From assembly GCF_022647665.1 (NCBI RefSeq), contig NZ_CP071872.1, positions 434,001 through 498,000 of the forward strand: a DNA stretch of 64,000 nt, read 5' to 3'. The position numbers were made by a program, and so were the translations under genes. Below the pieces are notes generated by a model. That model searched no databases. It had not been told where the DNA came from and saw only the letters and a program-made list of their open reading frames with translations. How positions within the stretch are numbered: the stretch's first letter is position 1; every line of letters starts with the position of its first letter. This DNA is from Streptomyces formicae (lineage in GTDB: Bacteria > Actinomycetota > Actinomycetes > Streptomycetales > Streptomycetaceae). Shown here one piece after another: positions 1 to 8,075 of this stretch.

Positions 1-661
1 CGAAGAAGCGGTCCGTGGCTCGGGTGGCGGGCAGCAGATCGACCACCACGTCGGCGACGGCGACCGCTTGGTGCACCGCCGACGTGTGCATCCACGTGAT
101 CCCGCCCTCGGCGGCTACCGGAGGCGTCCGCCGTACGCCGATGACGTCCATCCCGAAGGAGCGGGCCGCACGAGCGAGGTGTTCTCCGATGCTGCCGCAG
201 CCGACGATGGTCATCGTCGCCCCCGCCAGGTCGAAGAACTCCTCGGCCAGGTCGTCCTTCCACCATGTCCGGTTCCGCTGGGCGAGCTGGCTCATGAACA
301 GCCCGCGTGAGAAGCCCAGGACCATCCCCATGGCGTGCTCGGCCATGGGCCTGCCGTGGAACCCGTACGAGCGGGTCAGAGCCACCCCGACGGAGTGGGC
401 CTCGGCGACGGGCAGATGGTCGGTGCCGGCGGCTGGGGAGGCGATCCACCTCAGATGAGGCGCGCCGAACAGCCACGACGGCCTGAACGCCCAGCCGAAA
501 TAGATGTGTGCCTCGGCCAGCTGGTGCGGCACGGCCTCCTCGGTCGCCGTACGGAACTCGACACCGGGGAAGGCGGCGGACAGCGCGCGCTCGTGCTTGG
601 CGGACAACCGCCAGAAGGAGTGCGGGGACTCCAGACTGATCAACACCACCGGCCGGTTCAT
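1..661 (-). CDS. D-isomer-specific 2-hydroxyacid dehydrogenase, partial (C-terminus outside window)
   Basis: Reading leftward from ATG at 661, about 220 residues are present and the frame runs off the window edge. The N-terminal half is the variable catalytic domain. It is followed by a Rossmann NAD-binding fold with VGCGSIGEHLA near residue 155, as in phosphoglycerate and hydroxypyruvate reductase relatives. The C-terminal catalytic His region is not in the window. The start codon overlaps the stop of the upstream glycosyltransferase gene (ATGA at 658-661), so the two are translationally coupled. Family enzymes reduce 2-oxoacids or oxidise D-2-hydroxyacids with NAD(P). The substrate cannot be told from the sequence. 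Confidence 0.85.
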   Translation of the reverse strand, partial: MNRPVVLISLESPHSFWRLSAKHERALSAAFPGVEFRTATEEAVPHQLAEAHIYFGWAFRPSWLFGAPHLRWIASPAAGTDHLPVAEAHSVGVALTRSYGFHGRPMAEHAMGMVLGFSRGLFMSQLAQRNRTWWKDDLAEEFFDLAGATMTIVGCGSIGEHLARAARSFGMDVIGVRRTPPVAAEGGITWMHTSAVHQAVAVADVVVDLLPATRATDRFF

Positions 662-2040
662 TGCGCTCGGCCCTCCGCGCGGGACGTCGGCGCGAGGGCC
701 CAAGGGGCGATGCGTTCGATGACGGAGCCGATGCTGGCCTGGTAGTCGTGGCGCGAGCGCACCAGGGCCGCCCCGGCGCTCCGGAGCCGGTCGCGTTCGC
801 GGGGCAGGACGGTCAGGGCGCGGTGGAGTGCGGAGGCCAGGGACCGGGCGTCCCGTGGTGCGGCGGTGAAGCCGGTCTCGCCCTCGACGACGGTCTGGGC
901 CAGTCCGCCGGCAGTGGTCGCCACTACCGGGCCCGCTCCGGCTGCGAACGCCTCCAGGGGGATGCGCCCGAAGGGCTCCTCTCGGGAGGGGACGACGACC
1001 GCGCGCAGGGCCGGGTTGTGCAGCCAGGCGCGGATTGCGGGGGTGAAGCGTGTGATCAGGGTCGCGTCGAGGCCGTACGTGCGGATGCGCGTCGCCAAGT
1101 CCTCCTGGTACGAGGTGGGGTGCTCGTGTTCGTCCGAGGCCACGGCCGCCAGGACCAGGTGCGGAGCGCGGACCCCGCGCTCCTTGAGGAGGTGCAACGC
1201 CTCCAGGAGGTCGTCGAAGCCCTTCGTCGGCACGGCACGGCCCATGGCGAGAAGGAATCCGGCGCGGGCCTTGAAGGGCAGGGGCGGCGCGGTCGCCGGC
1301 CTGGTCATCTCCTCCTGGATCAGCCCGTTCGGGACGCTGACGATGCTTCCCCGGGGGACGGCGTAGCTGACGATGAGGTGGCCCCGCATGTGGGAGGAGA
1401 TGGCGCCGATCCGCCCGCCTCGGACGGTGGCCGCCCGCAGGGCGTCCCGCTCCCAGCGGACGCGGGACATGTCCTTGGGCCGCGTCAGCGCGGTCGTGGA
1501 GCGGGGTACGAGCAGCAGGTCCGTGGTCGGCGATGTGTAGGGGGCCAGCCCGAGGAACGGGATGTCGAGGCCGATGAGAAGGCACCGGCTCGCGCGGTCG
1601 GCGATGCGTACGGCCGCCTCGCCTGCCAGGTCGCACAGCTGCACGGAACCGTGGATCGAGTCCGGCGCCGCCTGGACCTCCGGGATCGTGATGACGTCGG
1701 CTTCGGCCTGCCGCAGCATCTGCTGGACCTCGCTGGCCCATCGCCGGTCGTGCGCTCCTGCCGTCTCCGGCACGCATGGGGTGATCACGGAGAGGCGGCC
1801 CGGCGGCAGCAGGCGGGCGAGGGCCGTGAGGAAGGCCCGGTTACTGAAGCCCGTGCCCGACGCCGCACCGTAGAAGCCCTCGTGGAGGGCGACGACGACA
1901 CGGGGCCGGCGGGCCGCCTCCGGCATATCCGTGAGTGGGGGCGGTGGAGTGGCATGGTCGATGCGCACCGTGTGGTGCCTCCTTCGAAGAGGGGTATCGC
2001 GGGCGTGGGCATCAGGCGCTGGCGGTCGAGAGACGGGCAT
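658..2040 (-). CDS. GT4-type glycosyltransferase
   Basis: A 460-aa GT-B fold protein. The N-terminal half carries a glycine-rich acceptor-side loop (GFYGAASGTGFSNR near residue 55). The C-terminal half carries the sugar-nucleotide site signature EEPFGRIPLEAFAAG followed by a G-rich turn, as in family GT4 retaining transferases. No membrane segment or signal peptide is seen. The annotated ATG overlaps the end of the HATPase gene by 29 bp. ATG at 1926 is an alternative start just before the conserved domain, and neither has a convincing ribosome binding site. Donor and acceptor are unknown. It lies in a leftward group with a hydroxyacid dehydrogenase, which suggests a small accessory glycoside or metabolite pathway (inference). 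Confidence 0.85.
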   Translation of the reverse strand: MPVSRPPAPDAHARDTPLRRRHHTVRIDHATPPPPLTDMPEAARRPRVVVALHEGFYGAASGTGFSNRAFLTALARLLPPGRLSVITPCVPETAGAHDRRWASEVQQMLRQAEADVITIPEVQAAPDSIHGSVQLCDLAGEAAVRIADRASRCLLIGLDIPFLGLAPYTSPTTDLLLVPRSTTALTRPKDMSRVRWERDALRAATVRGGRIGAISSHMRGHLIVSYAVPRGSIVSVPNGLIQEEMTRPATAPPLPFKARAGFLLAMGRAVPTKGFDDLLEALHLLKERGVRAPHLVLAAVASDEHEHPTSYQEDLATRIRTYGLDATLITRFTPAIRAWLHNPALRAVVVPSREEPFGRIPLEAFAAGAGPVVATTAGGLAQTVVEGETGFTAAPRDARSLASALHRALTVLPRERDRLRSAGAALVRSRHDYQASIGSVIERIAPWALAPTSRAEGRAQ

Positions 2041-2428
2041 TGCGGGTGAGTCGGCACCAGGCGCGGGTGCCGTGGGTGCCGGTCGTCAGCGACCAGGCGT
2101 CGGCCAGGGCCTCGACGATGACCAGCCCTCGTCCCGATTCGGCCCCCTCGCCGGGAGCCTGAGGAGAGGACGGTGCGGGGTGAGAGCAGCCGCCGTCGGT
2201 GACGGTGATCTCGACCTCCAGCCCGCCGGTGGTCGGTGTCGTGCGGTCGACGCACAGGACAAGGGGCGGGCTGCCCGAGGCGAACGCGTTCGTCGCGAGC
2301 TCGGACGTGATCAGCCGGGCGCCATCGAGGATGTCGGCGTCGGTGCCATGAAGGGCAACGGCCACAGCCTCCCGGGCAACCTCAGCCGCCTTTGGCCCGT
2401 ACGGCAGATCCGTGATCAGCGTGGTCAT
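2012..2428 (-). CDS. ATP-binding HATPase_c protein (RsbW/SpoIIAB-like anti-sigma factor family)
   Basis: About 138 aa from ATG 2428. A GTG at 2596 would add 56 Pro/Arg-rich residues that do not look like the family. The GHKL motifs are visible: N box ELATNAF, a DGG nucleotide loop and a GRGLVIVEALADAW G2 box. Streptomyces carry dozens of such single-domain kinases. Their usual role is to bind a sigma factor or phosphorylate an anti-anti-sigma partner. No sigma factor or STAS gene is next to it, so its target is unknown. It is transcribed away from the HTH regulator at 2743, a common Streptomyces pairing. The intergenic gap is about 310 bp. Confidence 0.8.
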   Translation of the reverse strand: MTTLITDLPYGPKAAEVAREAVAVALHGTDADILDGARLITSELATNAFASGSPPLVLCVDRTTPTTGGLEVEITVTDGGCSHPAPSSPQAPGEGAESGRGLVIVEALADAWSLTTGTHGTRAWCRLTRNARLSTASA

Positions 2429-2742
2429 GCCGGCGCGGTCGGCGTGCCCACGTCCGGGGACGCAGGCCGGACGCCCGGTGTCCTGGTCCAGCACTCTGCC
2501 CACGCGGCCTCTGGAGGTGCTCGTTTGGTGTCTCAAGGCCCACCTCTTTTCTCCGTCGGCATCGAGGCGGCGCCTGCCGCCCGGCTCCAAGAACACCGGA
2601 GGAGGGCAGTCGCGCAGGACCCGATCAACGGGTCAACTCGGTCAACTTCCTTAGGAGGGAGGTGAATCAGCCGCACGAGGGCGTCACTATGAGGGAGCGC
2701 GAGAAGTGATGGACGAACCACTGGGGCAAGAGGTGGTCGCAC
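2429..2742. other. Divergent intergenic region
   Basis: Between the leftward HATPase gene and the rightward regulator. I see no RNA gene or strong hairpin. It must contain the divergent promoters. An alternative N-terminal extension of the HATPase (GTG 2596) would occupy part of it. Confidence 0.4.
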
Positions 2743-4188
2743 GTGGCACCGCAGGCAGGGGAACCCAACGCCGTACTGGCGCGGTGCCTCGACGAACTCG
2801 GGTGGAGCCCGAAGGCGCTTGCTCGCAAGCTCAACAGGGTGTTCGGAGCGGGGACGGTGGCCGAGTCGGCGCCGTACTACTGGCGGGACGCCGGCTCGCT
2901 GCCGCGCTCGCCATTACCGATGATGGCCGCCTACGCGCTCTCTCAGGAACTGGGTAGACCTGTCTCGGTGGCAGAACTCTGGCAGGGCCGCGTGGGCGAC
3001 TCCTCGGCGCTCGTTCCAGCCGATACGGATCTCGCACGACCCTGGACCATGCAGGGCATGGAGGCGATCGTGGAGGACTGGGTGATGGGAGGGCTCGTCG
3101 ACCGTCGTCGATTCCTCGCGATCTCGGGCGCAGGGCTCCTCGCGATCGTCGCCCAGTACCTGGACGGCACTGCGGGACGCGGCCAGTACGCGCCCCGGAT
3201 TGCGTTGCCCCCGGGTGTCGATCCGCTGGTGGATCAGGTGGAACAGCACCTGCCCATGCTTTCCGCGCTCGATGATGAGCACGGAGGGGCGCGTCATCTG
3301 CCTTATGTGGGTGCCCAGTTCCGCGCAGTCGGACTGCTGATTCGCGAAGGCGGTGACCATCCCGCTGTCGCCAGCCGCCTGATCCGCGCTCTCGCGGAGA
3401 TCGGCCAGCTGGCCGGCTGGATGGCCTTCGACGCTGCAGATCACGGTCTGGCGCAGCGCTACTTCGCCACGGCGCTGCGGGCAGCGCACCAAGTCAATGA
3501 CCTGCCCCTGTGTGCCCACATCCTCGGCGACCTCTCGTTCCAGGCGGCTAGCCGGGGCCACCCCGCGGACGCCATCGCTCTCGGCGAGGCCGCCCGCCGT
3601 GCCAGCGACGCCGCCCCGCCAGCCGTACGGGCATCCGTCCTGTCCCGGCTCGCATACGCGTACGCCGCAGCCGGCCGCGACAACGACTTCGCCCACACCC
3701 GCGGGGCCGCCCGCGAACTGATCGCCAGCCGGGACGGCGGCCAAGAGGAACCCCGCTGGATGTACTTCCTCACCGACAACCACCTGGACTGCCAAGCCGG
3801 TTACGGCCTCATTCAGATGGGCCGCGCCCAGCTGAAGGCGGATGGCGGTGCGAGGGGACGGCGCTTCCTCGCCCAGGGGTCGGAGATGCTCCGGTCCGGG
3901 GCGTACGACGTCCCGCGCGGCGACCCCAGCCAGCGCAGGGCCATGTTCGAAGGGGCCTGGCTGGCCCTGGGCCACAGCGCCCATGGTGACCTGGAGGCCG
4001 CTTGCCAGGTCGGCCAGATCGTCGCTGACCGCCTCGACGTCGTGCGCTCGCCTCGCAGCGCGGCCCTGCTCCACCAGCTCGCCGCAGACCTGCGCCGCCG
4101 ACAGCGCAACGCCCACGTGCGCAGCTTCCTGCCAGCCCTGGAGCACGCCCTCGCCGAACACGCCCCGGCGACGCAACCCGGCCGCTAG
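2743..4188 (+). CDS. HTH-containing transcriptional regulator with TPR-like C-terminal region
   Basis: 481 aa starting at GTG, preceded by AGAGGTGG about seven bases upstream. Residues 8-80 resemble the degenerate XRE-type HTH of large Streptomyces regulators. A short segment around residues 120-145 (DRRRFLAISGAGLLAIVAQYL) is a conserved hydrophobic linker in this group. The rest is alanine-rich helical repeat, like tetratricopeptide regulators. Family members control neighbouring or developmental genes, and no ligand can be inferred. It is followed after 10 bp by the D-amino-acid oxidase gene, so the two probably share a transcript. Confidence 0.75.
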   Translation: MAPQAGEPNAVLARCLDELGWSPKALARKLNRVFGAGTVAESAPYYWRDAGSLPRSPLPMMAAYALSQELGRPVSVAELWQGRVGDSSALVPADTDLARPWTMQGMEAIVEDWVMGGLVDRRRFLAISGAGLLAIVAQYLDGTAGRGQYAPRIALPPGVDPLVDQVEQHLPMLSALDDEHGGARHLPYVGAQFRAVGLLIREGGDHPAVASRLIRALAEIGQLAGWMAFDAADHGLAQRYFATALRAAHQVNDLPLCAHILGDLSFQAASRGHPADAIALGEAARRASDAAPPAVRASVLSRLAYAYAAAGRDNDFAHTRGAARELIASRDGGQEEPRWMYFLTDNHLDCQAGYGLIQMGRAQLKADGGARGRRFLAQGSEMLRSGAYDVPRGDPSQRRAMFEGAWLALGHSAHGDLEAACQVGQIVADRLDVVRSPRSAALLHQLAADLRRRQRNAHVRSFLPALEHALAEHAPATQPGR

Positions 4189-4198
4189 GGTCAGGATC

Positions 4199-5155
4199 AT
4201 GACCGCAGGGGAGCGCGTTGTCGTTGTCGGGGCTGGGGTGACAGGGCTCACCACCGCAGTCGTTCTCGCCGAGGCCGGTGCCTCGGTGCATGTGATCGCC
4301 GAACAGGTGCCGGGCGTCACGTCGCTGGCGGCTGGGGCGATGTGGGGCCCGTATCTGGTCGAACCGAAGGACAAGGTCGACCAGTGGGGACAACGGTCGC
4401 TGGAGATCTTCCGCAAGCTGGCCGAGGACCCCGACACGGGCGTCCGCCTTGCCAGCGGCATCGAGGCGTCCCGCACAGCCGAGGCGCCACCGGACTGGGC
4501 CACCACTCTGCCAGGCTTCCGGCCCTGCGAGTCGGCCGAACTTCCGCCCGGGTTCATCGGCGGGTACCGGTTCACCGTGCCGTTGATCGATATGCCCACC
4601 TACCTCGACTACCTCTTGCGTCGACTCCGTGCCGCTAGCGGAACGGTCGAGAGGCGACGCCTGGCCTCGCTCGCCGACGCTGGCCTGGCCCCCCTAGTCG
4701 TCAACTGCGCCGGCCTCGGCGCCCGCGACCTGGTGCCGGACCCTGACCTCCGGCCCATCCGCGGCCAGCACGTCGTCGTCACCAACCCGGGGCTTACGGA
4801 GTTCTTCTCCGAGGACACCGGCTCCTCCCCGTACCTGCTGTGCTTCTACCCACATGGCGACACCGTCGTCCTGGGCGGTACCGCCATCGACGGCGAGGGC
4901 AGCCTTACCCCCGACGACAAGGCGGCCGCCGGCATCCTGGCCCGCTGCGCCCAGGTCGAACCCCGCCTCGCCCAGGCCCGCGTCCTGGAGCATCGGATCG
5001 GCGCCCGACCGACCCGTGCCACGGTGCGCGTGGAGGCGGAGCGAGATGAGGAGGGCGGCACCGTAGTCGTCCACAACTATGGGCACGGGGGTGCTGGCGT
5101 CACGCTGTCGTGGGGGTGTGCCGAAGAAACTGAAGAGTTGCTCTCCGCCAAGTGA
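4199..5155 (+). CDS. FAD-dependent D-amino-acid oxidase family protein
   Basis: 318 aa. The N-terminus has the dinucleotide-binding fingerprint VVVVGAGVTGLTTAVVLAEAG. It continues with the DAO pattern SLAAGAMWGPY, a mid-region NCAGLGAR, RPIRGQHVVV, and a C-terminal HNYGHGGAGVTLSWG that binds FAD. These are hallmarks of D-amino-acid and D-aspartate oxidases, which oxidise D-amino acids to oxoacids with H2O2 release. The start is ATG 4199. The upstream part of the same open frame (from 3842) lies inside the regulator gene and is not coding. The neighbours give no substrate clue. Confidence 0.9.
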   Translation: MTAGERVVVVGAGVTGLTTAVVLAEAGASVHVIAEQVPGVTSLAAGAMWGPYLVEPKDKVDQWGQRSLEIFRKLAEDPDTGVRLASGIEASRTAEAPPDWATTLPGFRPCESAELPPGFIGGYRFTVPLIDMPTYLDYLLRRLRAASGTVERRRLASLADAGLAPLVVNCAGLGARDLVPDPDLRPIRGQHVVVTNPGLTEFFSEDTGSSPYLLCFYPHGDTVVLGGTAIDGEGSLTPDDKAAAGILARCAQVEPRLAQARVLEHRIGARPTRATVRVEAERDEEGGTVVVHNYGHGGAGVTLSWGCAEETEELLSAK

Positions 5156-5209
5156 CGGCCTCGCAGGACACCATCTCGCATCCCGTGCTGCCTGTGGAGG
5201 AACAGGAAG

Positions 5210-5620
5210 ATGCAGCAGAACACGGAGAAAGAGCCGGGCGTTGCCGCAGCCATCATCGTTCACGAGGGACGTGTTCTGATGGTGCGTCGCCGTGTCAGCG
5301 AAGGTGTGCTCTCCTGGCAGTTTCCGGCTGGCAAGGTCGAGCCTGGTGAGAGTCGTGAAGAGGCTGCCGTGCGCGAGACGGAGGAGGAGACCGGCCTGTC
5401 AGTGGCGGCAATGAAGCTGCTCGGCGAGCGGGTCCACCCGAAGACGGGCCGGCTGATGTCGTACACCGCATGCGAGGTGGTAAGTGGCACGGCCCACGTC
5501 GCGGCACCCGAGGAATTGGCTGAGCTTGCCTGGGTGCCCCATGGCGAGATCCCTCAGTACGTGCCGTACGGCCTGTTCGAGCCCGTGCACGAGTACCTCG
5601 ACGCGTCCCTTCCTCGCTGA
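5210..5620 (+). CDS. NUDIX hydrolase
   Basis: 136 aa, ATG at 5210 behind GGAGGAACAGGAAG. The Nudix box lies at residues 41-63, with the GX5EX7REUXEEXGU pattern fully met (G41, E47, the REtEEEtG core at 56-62). Enzymes of this size hydrolyse nucleoside diphosphates linked to another moiety, or sanitise oxidised nucleotides. The specific substrate is not predictable. It lies 54 bp downstream of the oxidase gene and may be co-transcribed with it. Confidence 0.9.
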   Translation: MQQNTEKEPGVAAAIIVHEGRVLMVRRRVSEGVLSWQFPAGKVEPGESREEAAVRETEEETGLSVAAMKLLGERVHPKTGRLMSYTACEVVSGTAHVAAPEELAELAWVPHGEIPQYVPYGLFEPVHEYLDASLPR

Positions 5621-6013
5621 GAGCACTGGCGTGAACGAGGCCCGTGACGGGTGTGTCGCCGATGATGGCATGGATGCGGTTGACGCGTGCACGGGCCCCT
5701 CGGGACGACGAGGGGCGAGTGGCCCACACTGAAGTTCGCTGTCCGTTGACAGCGAAGTCAGTCGGACGCGAGGCGCTGACCTGCGCGGACTAACTTCGGT
5801 GTCAAGGCGGCCTCGTGGCATTGGCCTTGCTGCGAGCCCCGTGACCTGCGACGACTGGATTGGATGTCAAGAACGGCCGCGGACTGGGTTCGCTGTCGAC
5901 GGACATTCGCCGGGGGCAGACAGCGAAGATCCACGAATGACTGGCTAACGCGGGCAAAGCATGTCAACGTAGACGACCTTCTGCAAACCCCCTGGTCATG
6001 GAGGTGATTGCCC
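5621..6013. other. Intergenic region with two related hairpins
   Basis: 393 bp without a convincing ORF. It contains two copies of the inverted pair TTCGCTGTC / GACAGCGAA (5735-5756 and 5889-5927). Just before the next gene is a strong Shine-Dalgarno GGAGGTGA at 6000-6007. No RNA gene was recognised. Confidence 0.5.
5735..5927. repeat. Duplicated inverted repeat TTCGCTGTC/GACAGCGAA
   Basis: Copy 1: TTCGCTGTC (5735-5743), 4-nt loop, GACAGCGAA (5748-5756). Copy 2: the same arms at 5889-5897 and 5919-5927 with a 21-nt loop. The first could act as terminator for the NUDIX gene. The reuse of identical arms suggests a protein binding site or a small duplicated element. Confidence 0.6.
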
Positions 6014-6367
6014 GTGACTGCGATGTCCCCGAGTTCTGGATTCTCGACCACCGTCGGAGCCCTGCGTTTGCGCGAGTGGCAGCTCGGCCCGGGCCAGCCC
6101 ACCCTTGTGATGAATCAGTTCTCCGCCCAGGATTTCAACCTGGTCGTGGACGACCGCGCGGACGTGCACGTCAACTCGAAGGACGGCCGCTTCTACCTCG
6201 GATGGTTCCCGCTCGGGCGCCCTGGCGCTGAGGGGGAGGGATGGAAGATCGCCGTTACTGGCAAGGCCAAGGTGCGGGGCTACGAGATCTCCTTCGACAC
6301 CGAGACGCCCGCCGATGTCGTCGCCGCCACTGTCGCTCGTGTGCTGGAGACGTCCCGGCTGGTGTGA
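6014..6367 (+). CDS. DUF317 domain protein, short form
   Basis: 117 aa from GTG 6014, chosen because GGAGGTGA ends seven bases upstream; TTG 6008 and ATG 6023 are alternatives. It contains one DUF317-like unit, with YLGWFPLG followed by W..AVTGKAK..YEISFDTETP. This domain is nearly confined to Streptomyces and relatives, is often near integrated elements, and has no established biochemical role. It overlaps the next short frame by GTGA and precedes a longer DUF317 gene, so the two probably act together. Confidence 0.7.
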   Translation: MTAMSPSSGFSTTVGALRLREWQLGPGQPTLVMNQFSAQDFNLVVDDRADVHVNSKDGRFYLGWFPLGRPGAEGEGWKIAVTGKAKVRGYEISFDTETPADVVAATVARVLETSRLV

Positions 6368-6492
6368 CGCCAGAGGCTCGAGTCGGAGTCCCCCGGCCGC
6401 CCCTTGCCTGTCTCGCCGACGGCCGCGACGCGGACACGCAGCTCGACCATCTGCCACCAGTGATCGCCGTCGAAGCCGGCCCGCTCAAGTAG
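6364..6492 (+). CDS. Possible 42-aa protein between two DUF317 genes
   Basis: GTG at 6364 overlaps the stop of the preceding gene (GTGA). The frame runs to TAG 6492 and its third codon positions are moderately G/C-rich. The product is without recognisable domain. It could equally be a decayed remnant joining what was once a longer DUF317 protein. Low confidence. Confidence 0.3.
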   Translation: MTPEARVGVPRPPLACLADGRDADTQLDHLPPVIAVEAGPLK

Positions 6493-6518
6493 AACCCCAC
6501 AAGCCCTTGGAGGCGTCC

Positions 6519-7328
6519 CTGCACCCCGACTTCCCGTTCCGCCCGACCACCCCGACCACGGTCCCGCCCGCTTACTGGGTCGGTCCCCGGCACCTGGCTG
6601 GTGACGACGGACGCCTGTACGACACCGTCGCTGACACGCTCACCGACCTGGGCTGGACGAGCCTGGCGATCGTCCGCGGGCGACGGGAGCTGAGCGAGGC
6701 GCTGGAGGACCGTGAAATTTTGCGCAGCACCGTCCTGCACATCAGCCCCGACTCCCTGCGGTGGGCGCAGTGGGTCCTGCCGGATGAGCCGTTCCACCTG
6801 GGGAATCTGCCGATCGCCTGGCAGGTCTCCGCGCGTACGGACATGAGCAGCACGCTCGCCCAGTGGTCTGCCTACTTCACGCCCGATGTCCCAGGGGAGG
6901 TCCTCGCCGACTTCCTCGTTGCACTCGACGCCCGCGATCAGCCCGGTGTGCCACTCAGCGGCCCGGAGCTGGTCCTCGACGCCGTTGCGGCGCACGGTTG
7001 GCTGCGTGACATCGACGAGCCCGGCGCGGGGGCGATGGACCCGACCTTCGCCTCCCACTTCCACCTTGGCCAGGTGCCGCCCCTCATTCAGGACGCCGAC
7101 CCGCTAGCCCTCGTGGCCGAGCCTGACGAGGCGGCTCTGGCCGGGTGGCAGGCATGGGCCGAGCCGGTGCCTGGCACAGGCTATCTGTGGGCCGCGTCGT
7201 TCAGCAGCAGCGTGCCGCACGATCTCGTCGCCGCGTTCGCCGGTTCGCTCAGTTCCAGCGCGCCGGTACTGCGCCGGGTATTGCCGGAGAGCACACGCGA
7301 CCGGCTCCTGCGCGCTCCAGCCAGCTGA
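6519..7328 (+). CDS. DUF317 domain protein, long form (probable CTG start)
   Basis: 269 aa if translation starts at CTG 6519, which sits five bases behind GGAGG (6509-6513). The in-frame TTG 6507 is the next choice and has no good site. The start of the domain is recognisable by PAYWVGPRHLAGD. Two DUF317-type repeats follow (W-rich segments near residues 70-130 and 200-250). It has no membrane segment. The unit ends before a perfect 14-bp stem hairpin. Function unknown for the family. Confidence 0.7.
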   Translation: MHPDFPFRPTTPTTVPPAYWVGPRHLAGDDGRLYDTVADTLTDLGWTSLAIVRGRRELSEALEDREILRSTVLHISPDSLRWAQWVLPDEPFHLGNLPIAWQVSARTDMSSTLAQWSAYFTPDVPGEVLADFLVALDARDQPGVPLSGPELVLDAVAAHGWLRDIDEPGAGAMDPTFASHFHLGQVPPLIQDADPLALVAEPDEAALAGWQAWAEPVPGTGYLWAASFSSSVPHDLVAAFAGSLSSSAPVLRRVLPESTRDRLLRAPAS

Positions 7329-7344
7329 GTGCTTCCCACGCATC

Positions 7345-7380
7345 GAAGCCGGGCCTCCCTCATTGAGGAGGCCCGGCTTC
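7345..7380 (+). terminator. Rho-independent-like terminator, 14-bp stem
   Basis: GAAGCCGGGCCTCC (7345-7358), 8-nt loop, GGAGGCCCGGCTTC (7367-7380). A perfect stem right after the DUF317 stop, with no T tract, as is usual in Streptomyces. Confidence 0.85.
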
Positions 7381-7580
7381 GTGCTGCGGTGCTTTGTCCC
7401 GGCGTCTTCCCGCGCGTCACGGTCCGCGATTGCTGGGGCGGTCCTTCCCTCCTGGCCGGCGCCTCGTTCGACGTATCGAGTTAGCGCGGCCTCGGACGCC
7501 GCACGCCTCGGTGTCAGATGACGGCATCCACCCCAGGAGCCGGTCGCATCCTCACGCTGGCTCCTGGCGACCGGCCCTCG

Positions 7581-7967
7581 TCAGAAGGCGTACGGGGCGA
7601 ACGGACGAACCGGGTCGACCGTGAGGCGGAGCAGTCGATCGAACTCGGTCCGGTCGTCCCCGTTCATGAGCTGGACGGCGTTGCCGAGGTTCTTCTCGGT
7701 GAGCTGTTCCATGAATGGGGCGAGGAAGCGCTGCAGAGCCTCCGGCGCTTCGTCCACCGTGCGCAGGTACTCCTGGTACCGAGCGAGCTGTTCGCTCACC
7801 TCTTCGAGTTCGACTCGGGTGGCGGTGAAGACGAGGGCCTGTTCCTCCTTGCTGAACGGGCGTCCGTCGCGGTGGGTCCATGTGTTGGTGTCACGTCGGC
7901 GCTTGAAGTCGGCGTCGCAGAGCAGAGCGACGATGTCGGGGCGGGGTCGGATGTCGGTCTTGGGCAT
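7581..7967 (-). CDS. Uncharacterised 128-aa element protein
   Basis: Starts at ATG 7967 behind GAGGAG. GTG 7982 is an alternative. A hydrophilic, probably helical protein with a central Glu-rich stretch (residues 48-75, possible coiled coil) and no Cys pairs or membrane segment. It is downstream of the relaxase gene and has the element operator (8021-8047) in its promoter region, so it belongs to the mobile element regulon. I do not recognise a family. Confidence 0.65.
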   Translation of the reverse strand: MPKTDIRPRPDIVALLCDADFKRRRDTNTWTHRDGRPFSKEEQALVFTATRVELEEVSEQLARYQEYLRTVDEAPEALQRFLAPFMEQLTEKNLGNAVQLMNGDDRTEFDRLLRLTVDPVRPFAPYAF

Positions 7968-8020
7968 ACGGGTGCTCCTCACAGGAGTTTGGGTGGGTGC
8001 AAGGCATCAATGGTCTGGAG

Positions 8021-8059
8021 GATCGCCGGTTTGCCCAACCGGCGATCGTCGGCTATGTT
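8021..8059. promoter_or_regulatory. Operator site A overlapping promoter-like elements
   Basis: Perfect palindrome GATCGCCGGTT (8021-8031), spacer TGCCC, AACCGGCGATC (8037-8047). On the plus strand TTGCCC (8031-8036) and TATGTT (8054-8059) are separated by exactly 17 bp. On the minus strand a weaker TTGGGC faces the 128-aa gene. Related copies at 13893 and 14100 suggest one repressor controls all three. Confidence 0.65.
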
Positions 8060-8075
8060 CCGCCCGCTTTACCGG

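Noticed and set aside
661..2049. 462-aa plus-strand frame over the glycosyltransferase gene
   Set aside because: Low-quality composition (Gly/Arg/Val-rich), exact antisense of a gene with clear GT4 motifs.
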